Shown here piece by piece: positions 10,470 to 19,540 of a DNA stretch of 64,000 nucleotides (positions are counted from its first letter, which is position 1; each line of letters begins with the position of its first letter). Source of the stretch: Erinaceus europaeus (lineage: Eukaryota > Chordata > Mammalia > Eulipotyphla > Erinaceidae); assembly GCF_950295315.1 (NCBI RefSeq), contig NC_080164.1:110256447-110320446 (forward strand), in the 5' to 3' direction. Made by a program: the position numbers and the translations under genes. The notes under the pieces are model-generated. The model was not told the DNA's origin. It made no database searches and worked only from the letters and a program-made list of their open reading frames with translations.

Positions 10470-10681
10470 TTCCTTGAAATTTTATTTATTTTTAATTTTA
10501 TAGTGACTTAATACTGACTTACAAAATCATAACAGAGATATAATTTTGCACTGTTCCCACCAACAGAGTGCTGTATCCCCATTCCCTCCATTTGAAAGTA
10601 CACATATGGTTGCAGATATAGGTTGACTAATATGTCTATAATGGTCTTTCTATATTTGTATATATTTGCCTTTTGTTTCTT

Positions 10682-10712
<31 letters not shown>

Positions 10713-11040
10713 TTTTTTTACCAGAGCACTGCTCAGCTCTGGTTTATGGTGGTGGGATTAAACCTGGGACTTGAGAGCCTCAGGCATGAAAGTTTCTGCA
10801 TAACCATTATGCTATAACCCCACCCAACCTTTTGTTTCTATGGTCCTGACTTCTCTTTATTGTAAGTCACACCTACACTATTACTACTTCCAAATGTCCT
10901 TCCTTTTTCCTCTTCTCTCTCTAGATCCTGATGGAGTTGGAGTTCAGAGCCCTCTGGTCATCTTCCCCTAACATTTCTCCCCCACTGTGAGTATGAACGA
11001 AAACTCTTTATGAGGTGCAGAAAGTCGGAATTCTAAATTC
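10470..11040 (-). mobile_element. LINE-1 3' end (L1-U2, old subtype), antisense, split by a SINE
   Basis: On the minus strand it reads through AACTCCAACTCCATCAGGAT and AAGTCAG/AGGTGTGACTTAC to CACCATTCC-like ends, matching 30.9-31.3 kb. A SINE-D interrupts it at 10681-10827. Confidence 0.7.
10681..10827 (-). mobile_element. SINE-D with 12-bp target duplication
   Basis: The minus strand reads GGTTATAGCATAATGGTTATGC, CATGCCTGAGGCTCTCAAG, CAGAGCTGAGCAGTGCTCTGG and a (TAAA)n tail. It is flanked by CCTTTTGTTTCT at 10669-10680 and 10828-10839. It lies in an older L1 copy, giving the order of events. Confidence 0.95.
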
Positions 11041-11085
11041 CCGCCTGAAATCTAAATTAATTAAATAATTAAGCCAGGTCTAGAG

Positions 11086-11250
11086 GACAGCATAGTGATT
11101 ACGCAAAAGATTTTCATGCCTGAGGCTCCAAGCTTACAAATTCATCCCCAGTACAACATATACTAGAACATACTAGAACAGAGCTTGGTGTCCTCTCTCT
11201 CTCTCTCCCTCATCTGCTCAATATTTCTGTATCTCTCTCACTAAAATGAA
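11086..11250 (+). mobile_element. SINE-D
   Basis: AGGACAGCATAGTGATTACGC, TTTTCATGCCTGAGGCTCC, ATCCCCAGTACAAC, CAGAGCTTGGTGTC and a CTCACTAAAATGAA tail. An ATACTAGAAC repeat of 10 bp has duplicated inside it. Confidence 0.85.
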
Positions 11251-11399
11251 CCAAAGGAAATATTTTATAAGAACATATCAAAGGAATTTTACAAAAAAAA
11301 TAATTAAAGAATAAATTATTATAGTACCTTTGACTTCAATAAAAAGAGAAAAATGCCTCTGAACATAGAAAAAGAAGGCAGAACTTTGTACTTTCTAGA

Positions 11400-11628
11400 A
11401 AGAAAAAAAAGAGAGAAAGAAAAGAATAAAAAGAGTTAAGTGAATATTAGAGCTTTTCCAGAAATAAAGGGAAGGAGATAGAGAAGAAGAGAGACAAAGA
11501 GACACCTGCAACACTGCTTCACCACATGCAAAGCTCTCCCCCTGCAGGTGGTGACAGAGGCTCGAACCCAGGTCCCTGCACATTCTAACAAGTGTGCTCA
11601 ACCAAGTGCAACATCACCCAGCCCCAAC
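11400..11628 (-). mobile_element. SINE-A
   Basis: On the minus strand GGGGCTGGGTGATGTTGCAC, CTGGGTTCGAGCC, CCACCTGCAGGGGGAGAGC and a TCTC tract. The A-rich tail on the minus strand has become a GAAA-rich stretch. Confidence 0.9.
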
Positions 11629-11636
11629 ACACAGTT

Positions 11637-11920
11637 TTTTATATTTATTTATTTATTTATTTATTTATTCCCTTTTGTTGCCCTTGTTGTTTTATTGTTG
11701 TTGTTATTGATGTCTTTGTTAGATAGGACAGAGAGAAATGGGAGAGGAAGGGAATACAGAGAAGGGGAGAGAAAGATAGACACCTGCAGACCTGCTTTAC
11801 CACTTGTTAAGCGACTCCCCTGCAGGTAGAAAGCCGGGGGCTCGAACCAGGATCCTTAAGCCAGTCCTTGCACTTTGCACCACGTGTGCTTGCTGCGCTA
11901 CAGCCCAACTCCCCACATAG
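11637..11920 (-). mobile_element. SINE-B
   Basis: On the minus strand GGGGAGTTGGGCTGTAGCGC, GGTTCGAGCCC, CCTGCAGGGGAGTCGC, ACAACAATAAAACAACAAGG and an (AAAT)n tail. A 19-base T run beside it belongs to the next plus-strand segment. Confidence 0.95.
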
Positions 11921-12096
11921 GTTTTTTTTTTTTTTTTTTTTAGAGAGGAAAAGCAGAAGGTGGAATATGCTTTCTTCTAACAGCTTTCATTTTAATTAAG
12001 CAAAAACGTTAAGATAATTTCCTTCGGGATAAACCATACATGTGAAAAGAAATTTGAAGTTTTATTGCTAGGGAAGATAAGTATTTTTCAATATTT

Positions 12097-12227
12097 TCAG
12101 TTACTTATTATTGGAAAGACAAAGAGAAATTGAGAGGGAAGGGAGAATTGGAGATAAAAAGAATGAGAGACACCTACCGACCTGCTGCACTACTCATGAA
12201 GCTTCCCCATTGCAGGTGAGGACCAGG
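12097..12227 (-). mobile_element. SINE-A, head missing
   Basis: The minus strand has CACCTGCAATGGGGAAGC, GTGCAGCAGGTCGG, CTCCCTCTC and TAATAAGTAA, but the tRNA-like head is lost where the adjoining L1-U2 starts. Confidence 0.8.
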
Positions 12228-12872
12228 TGAACCACAGCTTGGGATAGACAACCCCACCAATGTGTCCTAGAGATCTGCTTCCTGAGAACCCCACCCCAGT
12301 AGGAAAAGAGAGAAGCAGGCTGTGAGTATGGATCAACCTGTCAACACCCACGTTCAATGAGCAAGCAATTACAGAAGCCAGACCTTCCACCTTCTGCAGC
12401 CCACAATGACCTTGGGTCCATACTCCCAGAGGGTTAAAGAATAGGAAAGCTTTCAGGGGAGGGGAAGGGATACAGAGTTCTACTGGTGGGAATTGTATTT
12501 GTTTTTGTTTTTTAATATTTATTTATTTATTTATTTATTTATTCCCTTTTGTTGCACTAGTTGTTTTATTGTTGTAGTTATTATTGATGTTGTTGTCATT
12601 GTTGGATAGGACAGAGAGAAATGTAGAGAGGAGGGGAAGACAGAGAGGGCCAGAGAAAGACACCTACAGACATGCTTCACTGCCTGTGAAGCGACTCCCC
12701 TGAAGGTGGGGATCTGGGGCTCGAACTAGGATCCTTAGCTGGTCCTTGAGCTTTGTGCCACGTGCACTTAACCCGCTGCGCTACAGCCCGACTTCCCAGG
12801 AATTGTGTGGAGTTGTATGCCACTTATCCTATGGTTTTGTCAATGTTTACTTTTTATAAAAAAGAAATAAAG
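12228..12872 (+). mobile_element. LINE-1 3' end (L1-U2), split by SINE-B
   Basis: ACCACAGCTTGGGATAGAC to GGGATACAGAGTTCTACTGGTGG, then, after the SINE, GGAATTGTGTGGAGTTGTATG and ATAAAAAAGAAATAAAG. GGAATTGT is present on both sides of the inserted SINE-B. Confidence 0.9.
12497..12798 (-). mobile_element. SINE-B inside L1-U2, 8-bp target duplication
   Basis: Minus strand GGGAAGTCGGGCTGTAGCGC, GGTTAAGTGCACGTGG, TCGAGCCCC, CTATCCAACAATGAC and (AAAT)n. Flanked by GGAATTGT at 12489-12496 and 12799-12806. Confidence 0.93.
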
Positions 12873-12875
12873 AAA

Positions 12876-12936
12876 TAAAGGAAGGAAGGAAGGAAGGAAG
12901 GAAGGAAGGAAGGAAGGAAGGAAGGAAGGAAGGAAG
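12876..12936. repeat. (GGAA)n microsatellite
   Basis: Fifteen or so perfect AAGG units directly after the A-rich tail of the L1-U2 copy, suggesting growth from the poly(A) tail. Confidence 0.95.
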
Positions 12937-13009
12937 CTAAAAGAAACGTCATTAATCATCCTGTACATCATTATTTCTCCCAATTAAAAAAAGAAAGATA
13001 ATTCTTTCC

Positions 13010-13135
13010 ACAGAGGTTGGGCCACTGACCTTCCCATCAGCAGTGCTGGAGGGTTCCTTTGCACACACAACCTCTCCAACAATTGAAGTTAAAGTCCTTT
13101 GTGATGTGTAACAAGGTGTGCCACCATCTGGCCCC
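13010..13135 (-). mobile_element. degenerate SINE-A
   Basis: The minus strand reads GGGGCCAGATGGTGGCACACC then loses similarity; the distal CAGTGGCCCAACCTC part is unlike the standard body. Confidence 0.5.
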
Positions 13136-13599
13136 TACTAACCTTGTTCTTTTCTCTTTTTCTTTTCCACTTTTTCTTTCTTCACACTGACTGTTGCAAT
13201 TTTACCCAATTACAAGGTTGCATCATGTCAGCACATCATTTGATCATCTATTTATGTTTAGGAATTATCCCTGACTTTGTGATATATCCGTATAGATAAT
13301 TCAAGTTCAACTTCAAATAATACTGGGCCACATCCTGAATACTCTCTAATAACAACATAAGGCAAGAAGGACAAATAAATAATTCATAACATTTCTTACA
13401 TACGGAGACTGAAGAGAAAGACAAACTAATAAAAAGCATAAAATGGTAGATTTCAGAGGCTGAGTGGGTAATAACAAAAGCGGTAGGTGCTAGTGGGTCA
13501 AAGCACTCCGCTGAAAGTTGAGCAGATTCTGGTGATTCACACAGCATTGGGACTATAGGTAAAACACAGTAATATAGAGGAGAATTTAGTTAGAATAGA
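13136..13599. other. unassigned DNA
   Basis: No recurrent repeat. A 99-codon minus frame (13248-13547) starts with a plausible Met but shows no domain or compositional bias. Confidence 0.35.
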
Positions 13600-13745
13600 G
13601 TTTAACATTCTCACCACACATCAACAAATGTCAAATAGCTAGAGGTGAAGATGCTTAGCAAAATAAGTCAAGAGATAAAAGACAACTACCAGATGGTTTC
13701 ACTCACATGTGGAATCTAGAGATCTGATTTACATGAACTTGCCAA
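13600..13745 (+). pseudogene. LINE-1 ORF2 3' terminus, older fragment
   Basis: GATGCTTAGCAAAATAAGTC and TCACTCACATGTGGAATCTAG follow the LINE-1 pattern (L-S-E-I-S then SLIGGN-like end) just before an ORF2 stop. It precedes a second, younger L1 3' end in the same direction. Confidence 0.6.
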
Positions 13746-13764
13746 AAAAAATAAATAAATAAAA

Positions 13765-14385
13765 AGATAGGAAAAGAACTCTCTGAAAAGCAGTCTGGAG
13801 AACTCTCACAAGGCTAGACACGGACCTTCCATATGACCCAGTAATTCTTCTCCTGGGGATATACCCCAAGGATTCCATAATGCCCAACCAAAAAGATATG
13901 TGTACACCTATGTTCATAGCAGCACAATTCTTAATAGCTAAAACCTGGAAGCAACCTAGGTGCCCAGCAACAGATGAGTGGCTGAGAAAGCTGTGGTATA
14001 TATACACAATGGATACTATGCAGCTATTAAGAACAATGAACCCACCTTCTCTGACCCATCTTGGATGGAGCTAGAAGGAATTATGTTAAGTGAGCTAAGT
14101 CAGAAAGATAAAGATGAGTATGGGATGATCCCACTCATCAACAGAAGTTGAGAAAGAAGAACAGAAAGGTTAACTCAAAGCAGGTTTACACTGAATTTGG
14201 AGTAGGGCACCAAAGTAAAAACCCTGGGGTGAGGGGAAGGGTAGACATTGGGCTTCCCCGGGTGGCAGGGGGGTGGGGGTGGGTGGGTGGGATACAGTCT
14301 CTTGGTGGTGGGAATGGTGTTTATGTACACTCCTATTAATTTGTAGTCATATAAATCACTATTTAATTAATATGAGAGAGGAAAA
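13765..14385 (+). pseudogene. LINE-1 3' end: ORF2 C-terminus plus 3' UTR
   Basis: Translated in pieces it gives the conserved LINE-1 ORF2 C-terminal series: a D-P-A/V-I-L-L-L-G-I-like stretch (TTCTTCTCCTGGGGATATAC), then M-F-I-A-A-Q-F, K-T-W-K-Q-P-R and a W-Y-I-Y-T-M segment. A 3' UTR with CTTGGTGGTGGGAATGGTG follows. There is no RT domain: this is a 5'-truncated dead copy. A G-rich (GGGT)n patch lies at 14265-14290. Confidence 0.9.
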
Positions 14386-14464
14386 ATTGATTGTATGTCT
14401 CAAACTTTTTAAAGCACAGAGTGAATCCTTTTAATACATAGGCTGAGTCTTTGATAAGTTGACT

Positions 14465-15396
14465 CTCTCAAAAGCCTAGACCAGGTAGAACAGAAGCAAC
14501 CGGTGGCACCGCTATATACAAGATGCTGGGTATTATACAACAAACCCTAACAAAGGAACTTTTCAAAGTTAATCCAATTACCAAATAATGTGATGATAAC
14601 AATAACTATCCATTGTCTTCTTGAACCCTAAGGCAGCAGGAACCTCATATTTCCACTATAGTGTCTATATTTCCCCCAGTTCCAACCTTAGGGTGGGGTG
14701 CACTTACCTGCATGCTGCTCTCAATTCATACCAAGTAATATTGCATCTGCCAATCCCAACCTAATAAATGCAATGAGTGCCACCTCAGCATGCTTCACTT
14801 CAGACTGTGTCTGGAGACTTCAGGTGTGGAATGACAACCCTTCAGCTTCATTACTCAGGTGAGACCTTTCCTTTCATAGTATTCTCTAATTCCATTCCAC
14901 TTTCTATCAAAGTCCCAAAACCTAGATATAGACCAGGTACCCTGAGATAGAGCTTATGTTCACATGTATCCATAAACTAGGGCAAAATATATACCTGAAA
15001 GCAAAATATACAAGAGTCTGCAGTGAGTACCCCCCAACACTTCATCTGCACTATTCCAGCCTTTAGGTCCATGATTGTTCAACAATTTGTTTGGCTTTGT
15101 ATGTTAACTCTCTTTTCAGCCACCAAGTTCCAGATGCCAGCATCATGCCAACCAGACTTCCCTGGACAGACAGACAATCCCACCAACGTGTCCTGGAGCT
15201 CCGCTTCCCCAGAGACCCACCCTACTAGGGAAAGAGAGAGGCAGACTGGGAGAATAAATAAACCAGTCAACACCCATGTTCAGTGGGGAAACAATTACAG
15301 AAGCCAGACCTTCCACCTTCTGCAACCCACAATGACCTTGGACCCATACTCCCAGAGGGTTAAAGAATGGGAAAGCTATCAGGCGAGGGGATGGGA
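14465..15396 (+). mobile_element. LINE-1 3' end (L1-U2), longest copy in the window
   Basis: Extends furthest upstream of all U2 copies: CCTTAGGGTGGGGTGCACTT, CATACCAAGTAATATTGCA and CCACCTCAGCATGCTTCAC (shared with 18.6 kb) precede the standard U2 body. It stops at GGGATATAAATTAATTAAT, without the usual GGTGGTGGGAATTG terminus. Its left boundary is uncertain by 100-200 bp. Confidence 0.75.
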
Positions 15397-15506
15397 TATA
15401 AATTAATTAATTAAAAGAAAGAAAGAAAGAGAGAGAGAAATAAAATAAAATAAAATAAAATAAAATAAAGTAAAAGAAAAGGAAAGAAAAGAAAAGAAAA
15501 GAAGAG
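15397..15506. repeat. GAAA / AAAATA simple repeats
   Basis: ATTA units, then GAAA, then about six AAATA units, then AAAAG units: a decayed, expanded poly(A) tail of the preceding L1-U2 copy. Confidence 0.85.
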
Positions 15507-15517
15507 AAAAGAACCAA

Positions 15518-15802
15518 GGGAGTCGGGCTGTAGCGCAGCGGGTTAAGAGCAGGTGGCACAAAGTGCAAGGACCAGCTTAAGGATCCCAGTTCGTTCGAGC
15601 CCCCGGCTCTCCACCTGCAGGGGAGTCGCTTCACAGGTGGTGAAGCAGGTCTGCAGGTGTCTATCTTTCTCTGCCCCTCTCCTGTCTTCCCTCCTCTCTC
15701 CATTTCTCTCTGTCCTATCCAACAATGATGACAACAATAACTACAATAATAAAACAACAAGGACAACAAAAGGGAATAAATAAATTTAAAAAAAAGAAAA
15801 AG
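15518..15802 (+). mobile_element. SINE-B with 11-bp target duplication
   Basis: Full length: head with A-box TAGCGCAGCGGG, B-box GTTCGAGCCC (preceded by a duplicated GTTC), CCTGCAGGGGAGTCGC, CTATCCAACAATG, the CAA-rich part and an AAATAAAT tail. Flanked by AAAAGAACCAA at 15507-15517 and 15803-15813. Confidence 0.95.
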
Positions 15803-15841
15803 AAAAGAACCAAACAAAACAAAACATAAGGAAACAAATTG

Positions 15842-15992
15842 TAAGACTTGTGAGAACTCCAGTGAAAACCTCTGAGAGGTGGAAGGGTGGGGATACAGAA
15901 CTTTGGTGGTGGGTGTAGTGTGGAATTACACATTGTAATCTTACAATCTTGTAACAAACTATCACTAACAAACAAAAAAAATTAAAAAAAAA
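15842..15992 (+). mobile_element. LINE-1 3' terminus fragment
   Basis: GGGGATACAGAACTTTGGTGG, AGTGTGGAATTACAC and AAACTATCACTAACAAAC plus an A-rich tail. Short 5'-truncated copy of the older U2 subtype. Confidence 0.7.
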
Positions 15993-16464
15993 CAAACACA
16001 AAATATGAGAGGTGGCATATAGGTGCCAATTAACTTGTTTGTGATAATCATTTAACAAGATATGTATAAATAAAGTTGTACACTTCTGAGTCCATTTCAT
16101 ATGACAATTGTAAGTCTGTGACTGGGGGAAAAGACTCTTGTCCCCAATTCCTCAAGAAGAGGCAAAGTATCCCTAAGCAAACCTGCAACATCCCAGAATC
16201 ATGAGAAAAATACATGTCGTGTTGTTTTGAATCACTGAGGTTTCTGGGAAGAAGAAATTTTACCAAAATAGATGACTTGAGCAAAGGACAAATATCTTGA
16301 GCATACAGGAGAAATAATAATGTGAAACATGGTGATGCCAGAGAGGAAGACAACTGAGAATCTGTAATTCTTCCCACAGTGGCTCTACCTCCATTTCACT
16401 CCCTAAACAGCTTTCCTTTCATAGACAAGGAACAGAACACTTTTCATTGCAAATTGAGGCCTAG
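15993..16464. other. unassigned DNA
   Basis: Non-repetitive. A 109-codon minus frame (16048-16377) has no recognisable domain. Confidence 0.35.
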
Positions 16465-16615
16465 GAATGAGTGTGTATGAAGAAGGATAAAAATTAGGGA
16501 AGGTTTCAATGGAAGGGATGGGAGATGGAAATCTGGTACCAGGAACTGTGTGGAATTGTATCCCTATTATCCTAAAATCTTGTCAGTCATTATTATATCA
16601 TTATTAAAAAGAAAA
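16465..16615 (+). mobile_element. LINE-1 3' terminus fragment (L1-U2)
   Basis: AGGGAAGGTTTCAATGGAAG, GTGTGGAATTGTATCCC and CATTATTATATCATTATTAA tail match the end of the copies at 5.3 and 23.9 kb. Confidence 0.75.
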
Positions 16616-16644
16616 GGCAGAAGGAGGAGGAGGAGGAGGAGAAA

Positions 16645-16895
16645 GAAACAAGGTCACCCAGTGGTGCACTGGGATAAGCTCAAGGGCCCAGGTTTGAGCC
16701 CCCACTCCCCACCTACAAGCTGTGAAGCAGGTCTACAGTTGTCTTTCCCTTTCCCTGCCTCCCCCTCCCTCTCCTTTCTCTTTGTCCTATCCAATAAAAT
16801 GAAAAAAAAAAAAAAAAAAGGCCACCAGGGGTAGTAGATTTGTCATGCAGGCACTGAGCCCCAGCAATAACCCTGGAGACAAAAAGAAAAAAGAA
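16645..16895 (+). mobile_element. SINE-A+ (extended)
   Basis: AAGGTCACCCAGTGGTGCAC head, CCAATAAAATG, an A run, then the extension GGCCACCAGGGGTAGTAG ... AGCCCCAGCAATAACCCTGG and a second A-rich tail that grades into GAAA/GA simple sequence up to about 16965. Confidence 0.85.
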
Positions 16896-16965
16896 AAAGA
16901 AGGAAAGAGAGAGAGAGAAAGAGAGAGAGAAGAAGGAAGGGTGGAAGGGAGGAAGGAAAAGAGAA

Positions 16966-17990
16966 AGAAACTAATCTTTAACTATGATATGATAGTGGTA
17001 ACTGCTATACAAAAAGGGCCCTCATGTATTTGCAGGTCTCATAGGAATGAATTCAATCAACCACAGATAAAATACATCATTAACACACACACACACAGGC
17101 GTGCGTGCACAATGATAGACGTATTCATACCAAAAGGAATATTCAGAGGTTGATTTCTTTTGAGCCTTTCTTTCACAATTGAGGAAACTGCTTATCCTAC
17201 AGTGGAGATCAAGTTTTTCCAAACGATACATTAAAGAAATATACAAAGCATTGTAAATAAACAATGCAAGAGGGCTTGGAGAGTGTCATCTATATAAACC
17301 AGATGTAAAGATAAATTTATTCTTGTCATACCAGAGTAAAATATGTTAGATAAGATGTTCTTTAGCTTGTAGCCCTTATTCACTTAATAAATATATCCAG
17401 TGAATGGTCAATATTGTATCAGGCTTATCCACTGAATTATCCATGAGATACACAGTGATCATAGGGGAGAAAAAACCTTTTCTTCCTAAAGGCACTTCTG
17501 GAATATAGCTGAGGAATAAGGGAATACATTGATAGCACTCTCAAGGGCATTAGGACTCTAGGAAGCAGCTTCCAATTTCCAAGTATTTTAAGGCATCTTT
17601 CTAAGAACAGATTGCCTGAAAATCTGTATACTTTTCATTTACAGTTACAATCAATGCTCATTATCATGGAACTACAAACTCCTTGCACTCAAATTGTCTT
17701 CTGTGGAGGAAGCCTGTGAACACATGTTCAGCCTCGAAATCTAATGGGTTTGTCAGATTTTGCTTAAGAAATGTTCTCTCAAGAAAAACTTCTGTAGGTA
17801 GCCATTGATTATGAGTGAATTCACCTGAAAACAGTCCTAGTGTGCTAAGGCAGCACTTTAACTCAAATAAAGCAAACATGACCTTTCTCACTTGACTAAC
17901 TAGGTGGACACTTCAAACTCTAGACCCACTTCCTGCAATAACCCTTCCTAGCAGGAGCGAATACATCCTCTGCAAGCTGACTACCACTAT
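16966..17990. other. unassigned DNA, about 1 kb without recognised repeats
   Basis: Apart from a short CA tract near 17082-17098 there is no repeat family or coding frame. A 75-codon minus frame at 17664-17891 shows no domain. This is one of the better places to look for conserved non-coding sequence. Confidence 0.4.
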
Positions 17991-17994
17991 AAAA

Positions 17995-18198
17995 TCTTTT
18001 TAAAATTTATTTTTATTTATTTATTATTGTAAAGGGACAGAGAGAAATTGAGAGGAAAGGGGGGGACAGAGAGGAGAGAAGCCCTGCTTCATGACTCATG
18101 AAGTTTTCCCCTGGCTGGTGGGGACCAGGAGCTTGAAAGTGGATGCTTGTGCACTGTAATGTGAGCACTTAAACAAGTGTGCCACCACCGGGCCCCCT
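17995..18198 (-). mobile_element. SINE-A
   Basis: Minus strand GGGGCCCGGTGGTGGCACAC, TTCAAGCTCCTGGTCCCCACC, CTCTGTCCC, and an AATAAATAAA tail. Confidence 0.9.
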
Positions 18199-18379
18199 CA
18201 CTTTTAAATCTAGCATACTTCTTACATTTGTGTTCTATTGAGAGTTGTATTTATGTATTTTCCATTTCCTTATGCTATTTTATTTAACAGCTATTTTAAT
18301 ATTTTAAGTTGTTTTTCCATTTTATTTTTTAAATTTATATACATATATATATGTATATGTATTCATATATTTGTATATT

Positions 18380-18605
18380 TACTAAAGGAGATAACACTGT
18401 CCTAATATCCAGTGCCAGGGACTGAACTCAGGACCTCATGTGTGCAAGTCTTATGACTGACTGTTCACTGAACTGAACTTGACAGCTCATAGCTTGGCTT
18501 AAGTCTTTGGTTGTTTTTGTTTGTTTGTTTGTTTTGCCTCCAGGATTATCACAGGGGCTTGGTACCTGCACTACAAATCCATTGATCCTGTGGCCATTTT
18601 TTTTT
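18380..18605 (-). mobile_element. SINE-C/D remnant plus SINE-A+ 3' extension
   Basis: 18380-18480 carries GTCCTGAGTTCAGTCCCTGG on the minus strand (SINE-C/D body). 18525-18600 reads GCCACAGGATCAATGG then AGCCCCTGTGATAATCCTGG on the minus strand, the SINE-A+ extension. Both are old. Confidence 0.55.
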
Positions 18606-19048
18606 TTCATACCAACTAATATTGAATCTGCTGATCCCAAACCAATCAATGCAACCAGTACCACCTCAGCATGTTTCACTTTGGACTGCATCCAGAGACG
18701 TGAGGCCTGGAATGTCAACCCACCATCTTCAGTACTCTACCACTAGGTTCCAGATGTTACCATGATGCCAACCTGACTTCCCAAGGCAGATGACCACACC
18801 AACATGTCCTGGAGCTCTGCTTCCCCAGAGCACTGCCCCACTAGGGAAAGAGAGAAAAAGACTGGGAGTATGGATCGACCTGCCAATGCCCATATTCAGC
18901 GGGGAAGCAATTACAGAAGCCAGACCTTCCACCTTCTGGACCCCATAATGACCCTGGGTCCATTCTCCCAAAGGGTTAAAGAATAGAAAAGCTATCGGGG
19001 AGGGAATGGAATAGGGAGTTCTGGTGCTGTAAAATTGTACCCCTCTTA
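18606..19048 (+). mobile_element. LINE-1 3' end (L1-U2), left part, split by the LTR element
   Basis: CATACCAACTAATATTGAATC to GGTGCTGTAAAATTGTACCC. It stops at the 6-bp target site CTCTTA (19043-19048), where the LTR element begins; the rest resumes at 21807. A segment present in the 14.5-15.4 kb copy is deleted near 18735. Confidence 0.9.
19043..19048 (+). repeat. target-site duplication, 5' copy (CTCTTA)
   Basis: Identical to 21801-21806. Six base pairs is the usual duplication made by class II (ERVK/betaretrovirus-like) integrases. Confidence 0.95.
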
Positions 19049-19113
19049 TGTTGGTATGCTTTTAAAAACCCCTTCTGTTTCATTTGGTTTAAATTCCCCC
19101 CTGTTTAACACTG

Positions 19114-19196
19114 CATTCTATTTACATAACCACTGTATTCTATTTACATAACCACTGCCATCTATTTACATAAATCACTTTTACATTTACATAAAG
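19114..19196 (+). repeat. U3 tandem repeats with TTTACATAA core
   Basis: Five imperfect units around (T)CTATTTACATAACCACTG in a row; TTTACATAA occurs five times. Tandem U3 repeats in retroviral LTRs commonly act as enhancers; here that role is inferred from position only. Copied in the 3' LTR. Confidence 0.8.
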
Positions 19197-19214
19197 CACC
19201 ACCTTCCCTCCAGG

Positions 19215-19248
19215 GCATTGGTGGTTTAGTGGTAGAATTCTCACCTGC
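19215..19248 (+). other. tRNA-Gly 5'-half-like segment in U3 (5' LTR)
   Basis: The 34 bases begin GCATTGGTGG and end TCACCTGC and match the mammalian tRNA-Gly (GCC) gene, as I remember it, at 32 positions. Similarity starts at tRNA base 1 and stops in the anticodon loop. The polymerase III A-box equivalent (TGGTTTAGTGG) is kept; the T-arm and B-box are absent, so this is not a tRNA gene. Confidence 0.85.
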
Positions 19249-19255
19249 TCCACCC

Positions 19256-19299
19256 CCTCTCCTTGTCACACCCTGATCCTCTCCTTGTCACACCCTGAT
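19256..19299 (+). repeat. two 22-bp U3 direct repeats
   Basis: CCTCTCCTTGTCACACCCTG-AT occurs at 19256-19277 and again at 19278-19299, back to back, and the pair is preserved in the 3' LTR. Confidence 0.9.
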
Positions 19300-19364
19300 T
19301 TTCACCAGTCACTTTTCTCTCCACCCTCTCTATGTCACATCCTGTTCACACCCTACTTGGGAAG

Positions 19365-19374
19365 TATATATAAA
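19365..19374 (+). promoter_or_regulatory. LTR TATA box
   Basis: TATATATAAA, the only strong TATA in the LTR, about 75 bp upstream of AATAAA. Transcription would start near 19395-19400 (inference). Confidence 0.75.
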
Positions 19375-19441
19375 GACAACATTGTTTGTTTTAGTTTTGA
19401 GTTTAGCTTAGTTCGGCTTAGATTGTGCTGCGTCCTGCATG

Positions 19442-19447
19442 AATAAA
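19442..19447 (+). terminator. LTR polyadenylation signal AATAAA
   Basis: AATAAA downstream of TATA, repeated in the 3' LTR at 21725-21730, where it would end the full-length transcript. Confidence 0.8.
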
Positions 19448-19519
19448 GAGATACTGCCTACAGCTCAACCATGAGTCCCGGGTCATCTGTCTCCCGTTAG
19501 TGAAGCTCAGCCTGACATA

Positions 19520-19540
19520 TGGTGCCTGAACAGGGACTGA
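19520..19540 (+). other. primer-binding site, tRNA-Lys3 type
   Basis: TGGTGCCTGAACAGGGACTG begins two bases after the LTR. Against the tRNA-Lys3 primer site it has two C-to-T changes, both at former CpG positions, as expected from methylation decay. Lysine priming supports the class II assignment. Confidence 0.88.

Larger units (their letters stand above)
19049..19517 (+). repeat. 5' LTR
   Basis: TG...CA ends. U3 holds tandem TTTACATAACCACTG-type repeats (19114-19196), a tRNA-Gly-like segment (19215-19248), two 22-bp repeats (19256-19299), TATA box (19365-19374) and AATAAA (19442-19447). The spacing TATA to AATAAA, about 70 bp, gives a short R region. Confidence 0.95.

Noticed and set aside
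15518..15620. tRNA genes at SINE heads (A- and B-boxes intact)
   Set aside because: The heads lack a proper acceptor and anticodon stem fold and are followed by SINE bodies and tails; they are repeated dozens of times.
19215..19248. A functional tRNA-Gly gene
   Set aside because: Only the 5' half is present. The anticodon-stem 3' side, T-arm with B-box and acceptor 3' strand are absent.
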